From Corynebacterium diphtheriae (GTDB lineage: Bacteria > Actinomycetota > Actinomycetes > Mycobacteriales > Mycobacteriaceae): 64,000 nt of DNA. This document shows positions 1 to 8,881 of the stretch, piece after piece. Under the pieces are notes generated by a model. That model was given only the letters and a program-made list of their open reading frames with translations. It made no database searches and was not told the DNA's origin. Within the stretch, counting starts at the first letter, position 1. Every line of letters starts with the position of its first letter. Made by a program: the position numbers and the translations under genes. The stretch is taken from positions 248,001-312,000 of the forward strand of contig NZ_LN831026.1 of assembly GCF_001457455.1 (NCBI RefSeq), written 5' to 3'.

Positions 1-1650
1 CACGGACAGTGGTGGCAGTGACCAGCCCTTGGTGCGGCGCAGGACCTCATCCAAGATGATCACGCAGACACCGATGATGGCGCCCAAGCCGATGCGGCTC
101 CAGTCGAGGGAGTTGCCAAAGATGCCGTTGGCAACAGAGGACAGCAGTGCGGCCTGTGGGGCAGCCAGTGCGTTTTCGCCAGCGCCTGGGGCACCGACAA
201 AGCCGAAGCCGTTCAGCATGAGCTGCAGTACAGGAGGGATGATGATCGAGCCGAACAGCACACCGATGATCAAAGCGACCTGCTGTTTCCATGGGGTTGC
301 GGAAACCAACTGGCCGGTCTTGAGGTCCTGGAGGTTGTCGTTAGAAATGGTGGCAATACCGAAGACCACAGCGGAGGTGAACAGGGTGTAGGCCACTAGT
401 GCTGGGGCGTTGGACTGCGACTCGTTGCCGGTGACGAACTTGATTAGCAGTGCGGAGGCCAGCACCACGATGATGCCCACGCCTGAAATTGGGGAGTTGG
501 ATGCACCAATCAGGCCGGCCATGTAGCCGCACACTGCGGCGATGATCAGGCCGATGGCGAGGACGAACACGATGCTCAAGATGATCAGCGTGCTGGTGTG
601 GTGAGAGATCTCGGTGGCGTGAACGAACAGGTAGAGCAGTGCGCCGATAGGCAGCATGGAAGCCAAGATCGTTCCCAACACGACGGTGAATGGGATGTCG
701 CGTTCGGTGATGTCAACGTTGTTACCTGCGGCACGGGCACGCGAGGATGCGAGGGAATCCTTGATGCCCTTTGCAATCGGGGCGATGATCTTGATCAAGG
801 TCCAGATAGCGGCAACGGCCATGGTGCCAGCGCCCACGAAGCGAACCTCTTGGACGAAGGTGGTGCTCACGACTTCAGCGAGTTCGCCGCCGGCTGCGAT
901 GTCAGCTGCAGAGAAGTAAGGAAGCAACACGCCGTAGGAAATGATCAGACCAACGATCATGGAGATCGCAACGGTAGGGCCAACGAGGTGGCCCACACCG
1001 ATCAGTGCTAGCGACAGGCTGGAGCCGAAGATTGTGCCACCAGCACCGAGTTTGAAGGTGCCGATGATTTCCGCGGTGACAGCCTTCATGGCGGCTAGGA
1101 GGGAGTATCCGGCAGAGGTAAGAGCACCCACAATGATCACGGCGAGGCCGCGCTTGTTTTCTTCGTGGTCAGTGACCTGGGAGGCGTCGTCGCCCACCTT
1201 GAGCACCTCAGCTGCGGCCACGCCTTCGGGGTAAGGCAGGTCGGAGCCGGTGACAAGGGCGCGGCGCAGCGGGATGGAGTACATCACGCCGAGGATGCCG
1301 CCGAGGGCGCAGACGAATGCGGTGGTCCAGTATGGGAAGCCGGTCCACCAGCCGACCATGATAAGACCCGGTAGGACGAAGATAATCGCGGACAGCGTTC
1401 CTGCGGCAGAGGCGATGGTCTGCACGATGTTGTTTTCTTGAATCGTGTGACCAGCGAATTTACGCAGGATTGCCATGGAGATCACGGCAGCAGGGATAGA
1501 CGTGGCAAAGGTGATACCTACTTTGAGGCCCAAGTACACGTTTGCTGCGGTGAAGACCAGTGTGATCAGGCCACCGATGATGATGGCACGCAAGGTGAGT
1601 TCGCGCACAGGCGAGCTCACCTTAGGTTTGTGAATGTCGGGTTGAGACAC
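1..1650 (-). CDS. OPT family oligopeptide transporter (5' part)
   Basis: The reverse strand is open without a stop from a GTG at 1650 to the window edge, giving 550 codons. The GTG has a GAGAGGA ribosome site about 8 bases upstream. The protein begins VSQPDIHKPKVSSPVRELTL and continues with long hydrophobic helices. An early segment, ANVYLGLKVGITFATSIPAA, followed by QENNIVQTIASAAG, is typical of the OPT family, which imports oligopeptides (or metal-chelate peptides) across the cytoplasmic membrane using the proton gradient. Family members are usually about 650-700 residues, so roughly the last fifth lies outside the window. The family call is firm; the substrate is not known. The gene stands alone here, with the sialidase gene 87 bp upstream in the same orientation. 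Confidence 0.85.
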   Translation of the reverse strand, partial: MSQPDIHKPKVSSPVRELTLRAIIIGGLITLVFTAANVYLGLKVGITFATSIPAAVISMAILRKFAGHTIQENNIVQTIASAAGTLSAIIFVLPGLIMVGWWTGFPYWTTAFVCALGGILGVMYSIPLRRALVTGSDLPYPEGVAAAEVLKVGDDASQVTDHEENKRGLAVIIVGALTSAGYSLLAAMKAVTAEIIGTFKLGAGGTIFGSSLSLALIGVGHLVGPTVAISMIVGLIISYGVLLPYFSAADIAAGGELAEVVSTTFVQEVRFVGAGTMAVAAIWTLIKIIAPIAKGIKDSLASSRARAAGNNVDITERDIPFTVVLGTILASMLPIGALLYLFVHATEISHHTSTLIILSIVFVLAIGLIIAAVCGYMAGLIGASNSPISGVGIIVVLASALLIKFVTGNESQSNAPALVAYTLFTSAVVFGIATISNDNLQDLKTGQLVSATPWKQQVALIIGVLFGSIIIPPVLQLMLNGFGFVGAPGAGENALAAPQAALLSSVANGIFGNSLDWSRIGLGAIIGVCVIILDEVLRRTKGWSLPPLSV

Positions 1651-1736
1651 GACGAGGATCCTCTCTCGGAACGAGGAAAAGCAATGAACTTTATTAGCGT
1701 ATGTGCAGAATATTTGAAAAGAAAATTGTGACCTTT

Positions 1737-3773
1737 TTAAAGGGCATAGCCTTGCATGATCCATGTCATGGGAATGATGCTGAAAAACAGTCCCTGCATT
1801 TCGCGTTCCCACAATAGACCGATGGAACCGTCGGGAAGCTGGGTCATGCACTGATACACGTAGTGTCGAGGATTAAACACGCGATTGTGCTGCCAAGAGG
1901 CGCCGTCGTTAGTAGACATGCGGAGCACACCGCGCCCACGAAACGGCAACAATTGGGAGGCGTTGGCAAAGATGATGCCATCGGGGTTGGTCACGCGCAG
2001 TGCGTTGGGCTGGGAGAAGATCTCTGGAACGTTCGGGTTGAACGTGACCTGTGACCACGAGTGGCCGCCGTCGGTGCTGCGTGCATGAGCCACCGCACCG
2101 GAGGGGTGCTGGTTGCGTGCCCAGAGCAGCACGCTGCCGTCGCTTGCCTCTACCAGCGTGGATTCATACATCTCGAGGTCGGGGGATTCGCCGCGATGCC
2201 AAGTGTCGCCGTGGTCGTCGCTGTAGAGTGCGGCGGCGAAGAACTGGTCGCCTTTGGTGTAGTACATCGGGATAAGGAGTCGACCCGCATGGGTGTCGCG
2301 TTGTAGCTGGATGCCGTTTCCTGGCGAGGTGCCACAAAAGCGCATCCATTCTTCTTTGACATCTGGGGTCAGATCGCGTGGGGTGCTCCAAGTGAGGCCG
2401 TCGTCGTCGCTGGTGAGCATCCATAAGTGGCAGCTGGGGTGTTGGAAAACGATGCCTGGGGGTGCGGTGTGGGGATCGCTGAAAAACGACGCCTCCAGCT
2501 GATCCACCTCACGTGGCATGGTGCAGGTGCTGCCGTCGGCAAAGTGTCCAATGCGGTTGCCGTCTGCGTCGAAGCCGGTGCCGAAGGCGGCGTTGGGTTG
2601 GCCGATCCCTGCGGGGAATTGGTCAAGAAAGGCGAAAATACGGCCGGTAGTGTGGTCTTGGAGCAGGACGGAGTCGGTAACGCAGGCGGTGTCGGGGAGC
2701 TGCAGGATTGTGCGTGGCGGTTGCCATGTGCGGCCGCCATCCACGCTTCGGCGTAGTACGAAGTCGATGTCGTTGGGGGCGTCGTTAGCAATACTTACGC
2801 GCTTGTCGGCGCCGGCGATAATGACACCGGAATCCGTGGTTATCAGCGAGGGAATGCGGTAGCTTTGTGCCCCGTCGAGGAGGCAGTCGAATAGCGCTTG
2901 GGTGGCTATCGGTTCGACAGTGGCGAGGCGCTGGACTTGGTGATGGTTGAACACGTGGGGGTAGATCATGCCCGATTGCACCTCGCCGAAAAGGCGCACA
3001 CCGCTGGCGGCAGTACCAATATGGACGGAGAGCTCGCCTGACAGGTCATTAAAGAAGGCGGCCCCTGGGCTGTGGATGAGTTGCTGGCCGTCGACGTAGA
3101 TGTCGGTGGCGCCGCGCCCACATACGATGACGACGTCGTAAATCTGACCGTCATCCCAGCGCCCCGGCGCGGTGATGCGCACGTAGTCTTCGTCGTGGCA
3201 TCGCACGCTGAATATGAGGGTGCCGTCAATGATTTCGAGAGTGAGGTCGCCATTGATGGTGTGCGCTTGGAATGCCACGCCACCTTGGCCGGTGCCGCGG
3301 GTTTTCATAAGTAGCCGCAGGGAGCCGTGGGTGAGGTGCGATATGCGCTGGGTGTCGCGGGTGCTGAGGTGGCTGCCGGCGAACCAGACGAGGGGTTCGG
3401 CTGCCGGTGCGAGGTTGCGCGCTTGCCGTGGGGTGGGGGCGTGGTTGAGGATTTGGTGATCGATGATGGTGAGGTCGCCGTGGGGGTTGAGAGTGAGTTC
3501 TGAGGTGTCGAACCATTCGGTTTGGGTGGTGGAAAATGCCTCGTAGCCGTCGATAAAGAGGTGGGTTCCGGTGGTGTCCACGCTGAGGCATAGGTGGTGC
3601 GGGAGGCCGTCGTCAAGCCCGTCGGGGTCTTCGGCGTCGATGCGGCGGTGGGCGGTGGTGCCTTGGATGCGTCCGTGGATGATGTTGAGGTCGAGGTGGT
3701 GGGGGATGTGGGCGAGTGGCCCGTCGCAGGTGGTGGCGAAAGTGATGGTGAGTGCGCCGGTTGTGGTGGTCAT
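1737..3773 (-). CDS. nanH: Exo-alpha-sialidase with LamG-like domain, no signal peptide
   Basis: The 678-residue protein removes terminal sialic acid from glycoconjugates. Visible signs are the catalytic-arginine motif YRIPSL near the middle and five Asp-boxes (SVDGGRTW, SDDDGLTW, SDDHGDTW, STDGGHSW, STNDGASW) marking a six-bladed beta-propeller. An N-terminal region of about 250 residues resembles a laminin-G/concanavalin lectin fold. I chose the ATG at 3773, preceded by GAAAG; an in-frame GTG at 3800 would add nine residues (MTNTLESNP). Neither start gives a signal peptide, so the protein may be cytosolic or exported by another route. It is divergent from a DUF4862-type gene, with a 17-bp palindrome between them. 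The symbol follows the C. diphtheriae name for sialidase, but another paralogue may carry that name. Confidence 0.85.
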   Translation of the reverse strand: MTTTTGALTITFATTCDGPLAHIPHHLDLNIIHGRIQGTTAHRRIDAEDPDGLDDGLPHHLCLSVDTTGTHLFIDGYEAFSTTQTEWFDTSELTLNPHGDLTIIDHQILNHAPTPRQARNLAPAAEPLVWFAGSHLSTRDTQRISHLTHGSLRLLMKTRGTGQGGVAFQAHTINGDLTLEIIDGTLIFSVRCHDEDYVRITAPGRWDDGQIYDVVIVCGRGATDIYVDGQQLIHSPGAAFFNDLSGELSVHIGTAASGVRLFGEVQSGMIYPHVFNHHQVQRLATVEPIATQALFDCLLDGAQSYRIPSLITTDSGVIIAGADKRVSIANDAPNDIDFVLRRSVDGGRTWQPPRTILQLPDTACVTDSVLLQDHTTGRIFAFLDQFPAGIGQPNAAFGTGFDADGNRIGHFADGSTCTMPREVDQLEASFFSDPHTAPPGIVFQHPSCHLWMLTSDDDGLTWSTPRDLTPDVKEEWMRFCGTSPGNGIQLQRDTHAGRLLIPMYYTKGDQFFAAALYSDDHGDTWHRGESPDLEMYESTLVEASDGSVLLWARNQHPSGAVAHARSTDGGHSWSQVTFNPNVPEIFSQPNALRVTNPDGIIFANASQLLPFRGRGVLRMSTNDGASWQHNRVFNPRHYVYQCMTQLPDGSIGLLWEREMQGLFFSIIPMTWIMQGYAL

Positions 3774-3810
3774 GGGGTTACTTTCAAGGGTGTTGGTCAC
3801 TCTTTGGGAT

Positions 3811-3827
3811 CAGACGTCTGACGTCTG
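3811..3827. promoter_or_regulatory. 17-bp perfect palindrome in the sialidase/DUF4862 divergent promoter
   Basis: CAGACGTC-T-GACGTCTG is a perfect inverted repeat with a one-base centre. It sits 38 bp upstream of the sialidase ATG and about 50 bp upstream of the rightward gene, just before a CATAAT -10-like hexamer at 3837-3842. Its odd length and position suggest an operator for a GntR-type (FadR/NanR-like) repressor controlling both genes. The regulator itself is not in this window, so the assignment is inference. Confidence 0.55.
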
Positions 3828-3879
3828 GAGTACGCTCATAATTGTTACGATGCCACCGCACTTTTGCAAGGGGAAAACC

Positions 3880-4779
3880 ATGAACACCACACCACTAGTC
3901 ATCGGTGCCTACGCAGCACTACCCGCCACGCGCGCCGACCAAGAAACTTTCTACGATCGCCTCCACGCCGATCTTGAAGCCACCGGCCTTGAACTTCCAT
4001 TCCGCGACAGCATTCACGACGACCCCGCGTGGCTCGCCAGCCAACTCGCAGGACGATTCACCGACTCCATCATCACCGCGATCCCCGGCACCATGATGCG
4101 CGTCTGGGACGGCGGCACCTTCGGCCTCGCCTCCCCAGATGACGACGGACGCAACGCCGCCATCGCCTTCACCCGCAGCATCATCGACAGCGCCCGCGCG
4201 CTTGACGACGCAGCCGGCCACCGCGTAATCGCAGGAATCCACATCCATTCCGCACCAAGCGTGACCGCCAACCGCGACCAGTTCCTCCGCTCACTTAGCG
4301 AACTACTCGAGGGCATGGACAACGACGACCCCCGCCTGATCATCGAGCACTGCGACCGCTACAACGAGGCCGTGACCGGCGAAAAGCGCTTCCTTAGCAT
4401 CGAGCAAGAAATCGCCATCGCCAAAGAAACCGGCATCGGCATCACCGTGAACTGGGGGCGTTCCGCAATGGAAGCCTACGATACCCAACTGCCAGCACGG
4501 CACATCCAAGCACTCGTCGCTGAGGGCGTATTCGAAGGCGTGATGTTCTCCGGTGCCGGCGACAAAGAAAACACCTTCGGCGCTGCATGGGCCGACCTAC
4601 ATCTGCCACACCACGTCGACGAGCCAGCATCACTCATGGACGATGACCGCATCGCAGAATGCCTCAGCGCCGCAGGCGGGGCACAGAAATACCACGGTGC
4701 CAAGATCCAAGCCGCCGCGGAAGCCGACGTGGCAACACGAGTAACCATGCTCGGCCACATCACGCGACACCTCCGCTAA
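3880..4779 (+). CDS. DUF4862-like protein, probable sugar-metabolism enzyme
   Basis: This 299-residue cytosolic protein starts at the ATG at 3880, preceded by AAGGGG. The reading frame is open further upstream, but that would run through the divergent promoter. It begins MNTTPLVIGAYAALPA and contains LIIEHCDRYNEA and GITVNWGRSAMEA, giving alternating strands and helices like a TIM-barrel sugar isomerase or epimerase. I recognise it as DUF4862-like, a family of unproven function. Its divergent pairing with a sialidase and the shared palindrome suggest a role in sialic acid or N-acetylmannosamine use. It ends four bases from the convergent cyclase gene. The family call rests on memory, the function on context. 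Confidence 0.7.
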   Translation: MNTTPLVIGAYAALPATRADQETFYDRLHADLEATGLELPFRDSIHDDPAWLASQLAGRFTDSIITAIPGTMMRVWDGGTFGLASPDDDGRNAAIAFTRSIIDSARALDDAAGHRVIAGIHIHSAPSVTANRDQFLRSLSELLEGMDNDDPRLIIEHCDRYNEAVTGEKRFLSIEQEIAIAKETGIGITVNWGRSAMEAYDTQLPARHIQALVAEGVFEGVMFSGAGDKENTFGAAWADLHLPHHVDEPASLMDDDRIAECLSAAGGAQKYHGAKIQAAAEADVATRVTMLGHITRHLR

Positions 4780-4783
4780 CTAA

Positions 4784-6316
4784 TTAGGAACGATCCGCCA
4801 ACGTTGGGCGAATAGGCCGTGCAAGCTGTGTCATCAAAGAACGACCACGCAACTCCACGGACTTCATCATCGTCCACCGTGCCTGCTCCGCCTCGTTGGC
4901 GCGCTGCAACGTAGCAGAGTTGGTGAGCACGCGACCAGGGGTGTTCTTGGCGATCTCCGTCAGACGCGCCGCAGTATTCACAGCGTCACCGATCACCGTG
5001 TACTCAAAGCGATCATGACCACCGATGTGACCGGCCACTACGTGACCAGAGGCAACACCAATACCGGCCTCAAGGCGTAAGCCCATGAGCTCCTGACGCA
5101 GCTCGCGGGCGGCGGTGAGGGCGTGGCCGGTGGCGTCGGAAAGCGTGACTGGCGCACCAAAAACAGCCAGCGCAGCATCGCCTTGGAACTTATTAATAAT
5201 GCCCTTGTTGCGGTGCACAACCTCCACCACATGCTCAAAGAAACGATTGAGCTCCTCCACAACCTCTTCTGGATCATGGTTGACGGCGAACGTGGTCGAA
5301 CCAATCACGTCAACGAACACAACGGCAACCTCACGATCCTCGCCGCCTAGTTGCGGGCGCTCCTCTAAAGCGCGCCGGGCAACCTCTACACCCACATAGC
5401 GGCCGAAAATATCGCGCACACGCTGGCGCTCCTTCAAACCACGCATCATCTCATTGAAGCCGGCCTGAAGCACACCGATCTCGGAGCCGTCGTAAATGTC
5501 CACCTGGACACCCGAATCCCCGCGACGCACCCGATTGATCGCCCCCTGCAGCTCCAAAATCGGATCCACCACACTCATGATCGAAAGGGTAGTACCCAAA
5601 AATCCGGTAATTAGCGCGGACATAGCCAACGCAATGACCGCAGGCATAATGTCGCTGACATTATCTGTAAACATGCCTAAGTGGTGGCCCATCACCATCA
5701 ACAAAATGCCAATGATCGGCACCGCGCTAGTCAACGCCCACGTGAGCCGCAGACGCGAAGTAATCGGCGGCTCCAACGTGGAATCCTCAAAACGACGAGC
5801 CAGCGCCGTTGCTGCCACCGGCCGCACCAACCGCTGCGCCTCCAAGTAGGTGAGCACCACGATCACAGCACCACTAAGCGTCGAAGCCACCGCAATGGCC
5901 AATGCCAAGCGTGGCGAAGTCTGCCCAGCGGCAATCGCCAACACCACAATGCCCAGCGCCCACACCACGCTGCACAACGCCGCCTGGTAGATCGGGATAC
6001 GCATCACCAAATTACGAACCATGTTTGGATCATGCGTATCCGGATGGCGCTGCCAGTCCAACACCGGACGAAACAACAAAAAGGTGACCGCGCCACCAAA
6101 AATAACCGCCAGGATCAAATAACCAATGCCCAGATCAGGTAGGTAGCTGGCTTCATCGGTGAACTGGTCAAACTCTGGCAGCGGCACCAAGTACTTCAGG
6201 AACAACATGACCCCCACCGCGCCCAACACATTGGAGCCCAATACCGTGGTTGCGTATAACGGCCACGAAGTCTTAAACAGCCACTTGAAGGCGCGCCATA
6301 GTTTGGTCATGCCCAC
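4784..6316 (-). CDS. Membrane-bound class III adenylate cyclase with HAMP domain
   Basis: The 510-residue protein makes cAMP from ATP. Its N-terminal half has about six hydrophobic helices. A HAMP linker follows (around residues 240-300, including LQGAINRVRRGDSGVQVDIY), then a class III catalytic domain (around 315-490). Metal-binding aspartates are seen in VVFVDVIGSTTF and near GDAALAVFGAP, and the purine/transition-state region in EYTVIGDAVNTAARL. The layout matches the CyaB type of corynebacteria and the Rv1318c-1320c group of mycobacteria. The start is a GTG at 6316, or an ATG two codons later. It is divergent from holB with a 43-bp gap. cAMP is the ligand of GlxR, and a GlxR-like site occurs upstream of sdhC in this window. 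Confidence 0.9.
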   Translation of the reverse strand: MGMTKLWRAFKWLFKTSWPLYATTVLGSNVLGAVGVMLFLKYLVPLPEFDQFTDEASYLPDLGIGYLILAVIFGGAVTFLLFRPVLDWQRHPDTHDPNMVRNLVMRIPIYQAALCSVVWALGIVVLAIAAGQTSPRLALAIAVASTLSGAVIVVLTYLEAQRLVRPVAATALARRFEDSTLEPPITSRLRLTWALTSAVPIIGILLMVMGHHLGMFTDNVSDIMPAVIALAMSALITGFLGTTLSIMSVVDPILELQGAINRVRRGDSGVQVDIYDGSEIGVLQAGFNEMMRGLKERQRVRDIFGRYVGVEVARRALEERPQLGGEDREVAVVFVDVIGSTTFAVNHDPEEVVEELNRFFEHVVEVVHRNKGIINKFQGDAALAVFGAPVTLSDATGHALTAARELRQELMGLRLEAGIGVASGHVVAGHIGGHDRFEYTVIGDAVNTAARLTEIAKNTPGRVLTNSATLQRANEAEQARWTMMKSVELRGRSLMTQLARPIRPTLADRS

Positions 6317-6359
6317 TACTTTAACGGTCGGCTACTACAAGCGATACTCTATTGAAGTA

Positions 6360-7574
6360 ATGAGCACGGAAATAACTGGGTCGGACATCTTTGCGCAGAT
6401 GGGCGTGAGCGAACACATCGCCCCCATATTGCGAACCGCCGCGCGCGCCGCACGCAACCACGACATCGGCAGCGCCATGACACACGCATGGCTATTTACC
6501 GGCCCACCCGGGTCAGGGCGCTCCGTCGCGGCCGTCGCATTCGCCGCCGCCCTCGAATGCACAGACCCCACCATGGTCGGTTGCGGGCGCTGCGAACAAT
6601 GCCGCGCCGTGCTTCACGACGCCCACGGCGACGTCCTCCACATCGTCCCACGAGAACTTTCCATCCCCGTCGAAATGATGCGTGACGACGTCGTCGAACC
6701 CGCCGCAAAACGACCCACCGTCGGACAATGGCGAGTAGTCATCCTCGACAACGCCGACCGCCTCACCCCCGAATCCGCCAACGCCCTGCTCAAAACCGTC
6801 GAAGAGCCCCCAGCACACACCGTCATCATCCTCTGCGCACCCTCCACCGACCCCACCGACATCATCCCCACACTCCGCTCCCGCAGCCGCCACCTCTACG
6901 TCCCCCAACCCTCCATCGACGAAGCCGTAGCAGTACTCACCCGCGACGGAGCCATCCCCGAACCCGCAGCACGCCTAGCAGCAGCCACAACCGGTGGACA
7001 CATCGGACGCGCACGCTGGCTAGCCACCAACAAAGACGCCCAAATGCGACGCTCCGCAGTGCTCAACATCGCAGAACTCGTCTTCCACGGCGACCAAGCC
7101 TTCCGCGCCGGCGGCAGCCTAGTGAAACAAATAACAAAACAAGCAGAAGCCCAGCTCAAAGAAGAAAACGAAGAAGAAATCGACAAACTCCGCAACGCCC
7201 TCGGCATGGGATCCCGCGGCAAAGGAGTACACAAAGCCCTCCGCGGAGCCGACTCCGCCATCCGCGACCTCGAAGCACTACAAAAGAAACGCAAAACCCG
7301 CTTCGTCCGCGACCACCTCGACATGGCACTCGTCGACCTCTCCGGAATCTACCGCGACGCCATCATGACCCACACCCACGCCACAGTCGGACTGATCCAC
7401 CCCGACCTCAGCGGCCTATCCGCCGAACTCGCCCAACGCGTCCCCCTAGCCGGACTCGTTGCCTGCCTCGACGCCATCACCATCTGCCGCGAACAAATCC
7501 CGAACAACGTGCGCCCCGAAGCCGCCTTCGACGCCATGCTCGGACGCATCCGAATCGCCTGCGGAGCCACCTAA
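6360..7574 (+). CDS. holB: DNA polymerase III delta' subunit
   Basis: This 404-residue clamp-loader AAA+ subunit helps load the beta clamp during replication. The frame is open upstream into the cyclase gene, but the ATG at 6360 (MSTEITGSDIFAQMG) is the sensible start. It has a modified P-loop GPPGSGRS, a zinc module of four cysteines (ECTDPTMVGCGRCEQC), SENALLKTVEEPP-type sequence (ESANALLKTVEEPPAHTVI) and the sensor region LRSRSRHLYVPQ. Length and order of domains fit actinobacterial HolB. It is followed by tRNA-Thr 97 bp downstream. Confidence 0.92.
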   Translation: MSTEITGSDIFAQMGVSEHIAPILRTAARAARNHDIGSAMTHAWLFTGPPGSGRSVAAVAFAAALECTDPTMVGCGRCEQCRAVLHDAHGDVLHIVPRELSIPVEMMRDDVVEPAAKRPTVGQWRVVILDNADRLTPESANALLKTVEEPPAHTVIILCAPSTDPTDIIPTLRSRSRHLYVPQPSIDEAVAVLTRDGAIPEPAARLAAATTGGHIGRARWLATNKDAQMRRSAVLNIAELVFHGDQAFRAGGSLVKQITKQAEAQLKEENEEEIDKLRNALGMGSRGKGVHKALRGADSAIRDLEALQKKRKTRFVRDHLDMALVDLSGIYRDAIMTHTHATVGLIHPDLSGLSAELAQRVPLAGLVACLDAITICREQIPNNVRPEAAFDAMLGRIRIACGAT

Positions 7575-7671
7575 CCGGCGCAGCACCCCGCTCATGCTCT
7601 GCGGTTTTCATATTTTGGCAACCCATACGGTATAGTTGTCGCCGGATAACACACCCATACGTTTTATCCGT

Positions 7672-7747
7672 GCCGCCTTAGCTCAGTCGGTAGAGCGCTT
7701 CACTCGTAATGAAAAGGTCGCGAGTTCGATTCTCGCAGGCGGCTCCA
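7672..7747 (+). tRNA. tRNA-Thr (anticodon CGT), CCA encoded
   Basis: The acceptor stem GCCGCCT (7672-7678) pairs with AGGCGGC (7737-7743), followed by T and an encoded CCA. The D-arm TAGCTCAGTCGGTAGAGC, the anticodon loop CTCGTAA and the T-loop GTTCGATTC are all present. Anticodon CGT reads ACG (Thr). This tRNA is the left border of the accessory region, as expected for an integrase target. Confidence 0.95.
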
Positions 7748-7749
7748 CA

Positions 7750-7787
7750 AAACCCCAGCTAGAATATGGTTTCTAGCTGGGTTTTCC
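7750..7787 (+). terminator. Terminator after tRNA-Thr
   Basis: CCAGCTAGAA (7755-7764) and TTCTAGCTGG (7771-7780) form a 10-bp stem around ATATGG, extended by A/T pairs and followed by GTTTTCCTTTT. The flanking A and T runs make it usable on both strands. Confidence 0.75.
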
Positions 7788-7841
7788 TTTTGCTTCACAA
7801 CTGCTGCATGTTGCATGTTGTCGCAGGTGATTGCGTCCCGT

Positions 7842-7874
7842 AGCGAACAGAAAGCGAACAAATAGCGAACAGAT
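7842..7874. repeat. Three phased AGCGAACA direct repeats
   Basis: AGCGAACAGAA, AGCGAACAAAT and AGCGAACAGAT lie end to end at 7842, 7853 and 7864, an 11-bp period close to one helical turn. Two more copies with the same period are at 12320-12341. Regular helical phasing next to a tRNA and an integrase remnant suggests integrase arm-type sites or another multimeric protein site. This role is inference. Confidence 0.6.
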
Positions 7875-7970
7875 TTTGCAAAAAATGACATAAGAACCAT
7901 GGAGGAACAATCCCAAAACATCTATTTAATTCATGCATGAACGGGTTATCATATTGACAGACAGAGAGGA

Positions 7971-8480
7971 GTGATCGAGATGCTGCTATATGAAGATACA
8001 CGAATGCGCGCAGTTGAAATTCTCAGATCACTCCCAATCGGAAACTCAGGAGTCTCCGGACTAGTACAGCTAGCTGCAACCCTTGGAGCCTCAGTCGAAT
8101 TCCGCCCCTCGATCCCACCATTTCCGGAGTCGTTGTCAAAGAAGATGAACAAAACCCAAAAATATACATCAACTCAAATGAGCCAGAAGTTCGACAACGC
8201 TTCACACTCGCCCACGAAATAGGCCATCTAGTCGAACGCGAACACCTGGGAAAAGACGTCGAATACTCATTCATTGATTACCGAAACAACGGTAAATGTG
8301 ACCTGCACGAATTTTATGCTGATGAATTCGCCGGATCATTGCTAATGCCAGCACGCGAATTCTCAAAAATTCTAGATAAAAAGGCGAATTTGCTACCGCA
8401 ATCCACTTCGGAGTCTCGCAACCAGCAGTAAAAAACGCGCAGAACGCCTCAAAAAGAACCCAGATACAACGTGCCAGATG
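7971..8480 (+). pseudogene. ImmA/IrrE-type metallopeptidase, frameshifted
   Basis: Translation from 7971 (or the ATG at 7980, after GAGAGGA) reads normally to about 8108. It must then shift frame to continue as DPTISGVVVKEDEQNPKIYI and through the zinc site LAHEIGHLV with the downstream ADEFAGSLLMP. One or more further shifts near 8390-8435 (one in an A-run at 8429) are needed to reach FGVSQPAVK, RAERLKK and the natural C-terminus. Intact relatives cleave phage or ICE repressors and are paired with an XRE regulator and integrase. No XRE partner is visible here. The gene looks inactive. Confidence 0.75.
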
Positions 8481-8878
8481 TAAAACCCCAGGATTCAGCG
8501 GAAGAAAGCAATTTCGACAAGCCCCCAGCAAAAGCCGCTAAAGAAAATAAAGATATCGACCCCGCCACAAAAAGGGCAATTGAAAAACCCGAACACCCCA
8601 GTGCCACTCCAAGCCGAAAAGACATAGATAGCAAATTCCAATCACCCGCGTTTTATACGTCACTGACCCGGTGGCACCCAAGAATCGCGTACTTCCAATT
8701 CCTAAGCGGCAATAACTTTCCTGCAGAATGGAGCCCAGACAAACGCTTCAAAAACTGCATTGAACAACACCTATCTCTATATAAGGTTTGCTATTGGAAC
8801 GATCTAATCATGATGTGTTCCATCCTCACCCTAATGGGAATAATCGCCACCCTCATCGCATGCAAAACAATCATCTAA
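8471..8878 (+). CDS. Hypothetical protein with one C-terminal membrane helix
   Basis: This 135-residue protein begins MPDVKPQDSAEESNFDKPPA, with a polar, charged N-terminal half. It then has an aromatic-rich segment (SLTRWHPRIAYFQFL) and a C-terminal helix (MMCSILTLMGIIATLIAC). Its start overlaps the end of the broken metallopeptidase gene, suggesting translational coupling in the ancestral element. I do not recognise a family. Base use is AT-rich and unlike the core genes. It is convergent with the integrase remnant, two bases away. Confidence 0.5.
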   Translation: MPDVKPQDSAEESNFDKPPAKAAKENKDIDPATKRAIEKPEHPSATPSRKDIDSKFQSPAFYTSLTRWHPRIAYFQFLSGNNFPAEWSPDKRFKNCIEQHLSLYKVCYWNDLIMMCSILTLMGIIATLIACKTII

Positions 8879-8881
8879 AAA

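Noticed and set aside
3571..3879. N-terminal extension of the DUF4862-like protein
   Set aside because: The frame is open but runs opposite the sialidase start and through the divergent promoter; the ATG at 3880 has a good ribosome site and the family-like N-terminus.
6728..7681. Long open frame over holB reading an Arg/Pro/His-rich protein
   Set aside because: Low-complexity shadow of holB in another frame; the composition is that of GC-rich antisense or off-frame coding, and holB in the real frame has clear motifs.
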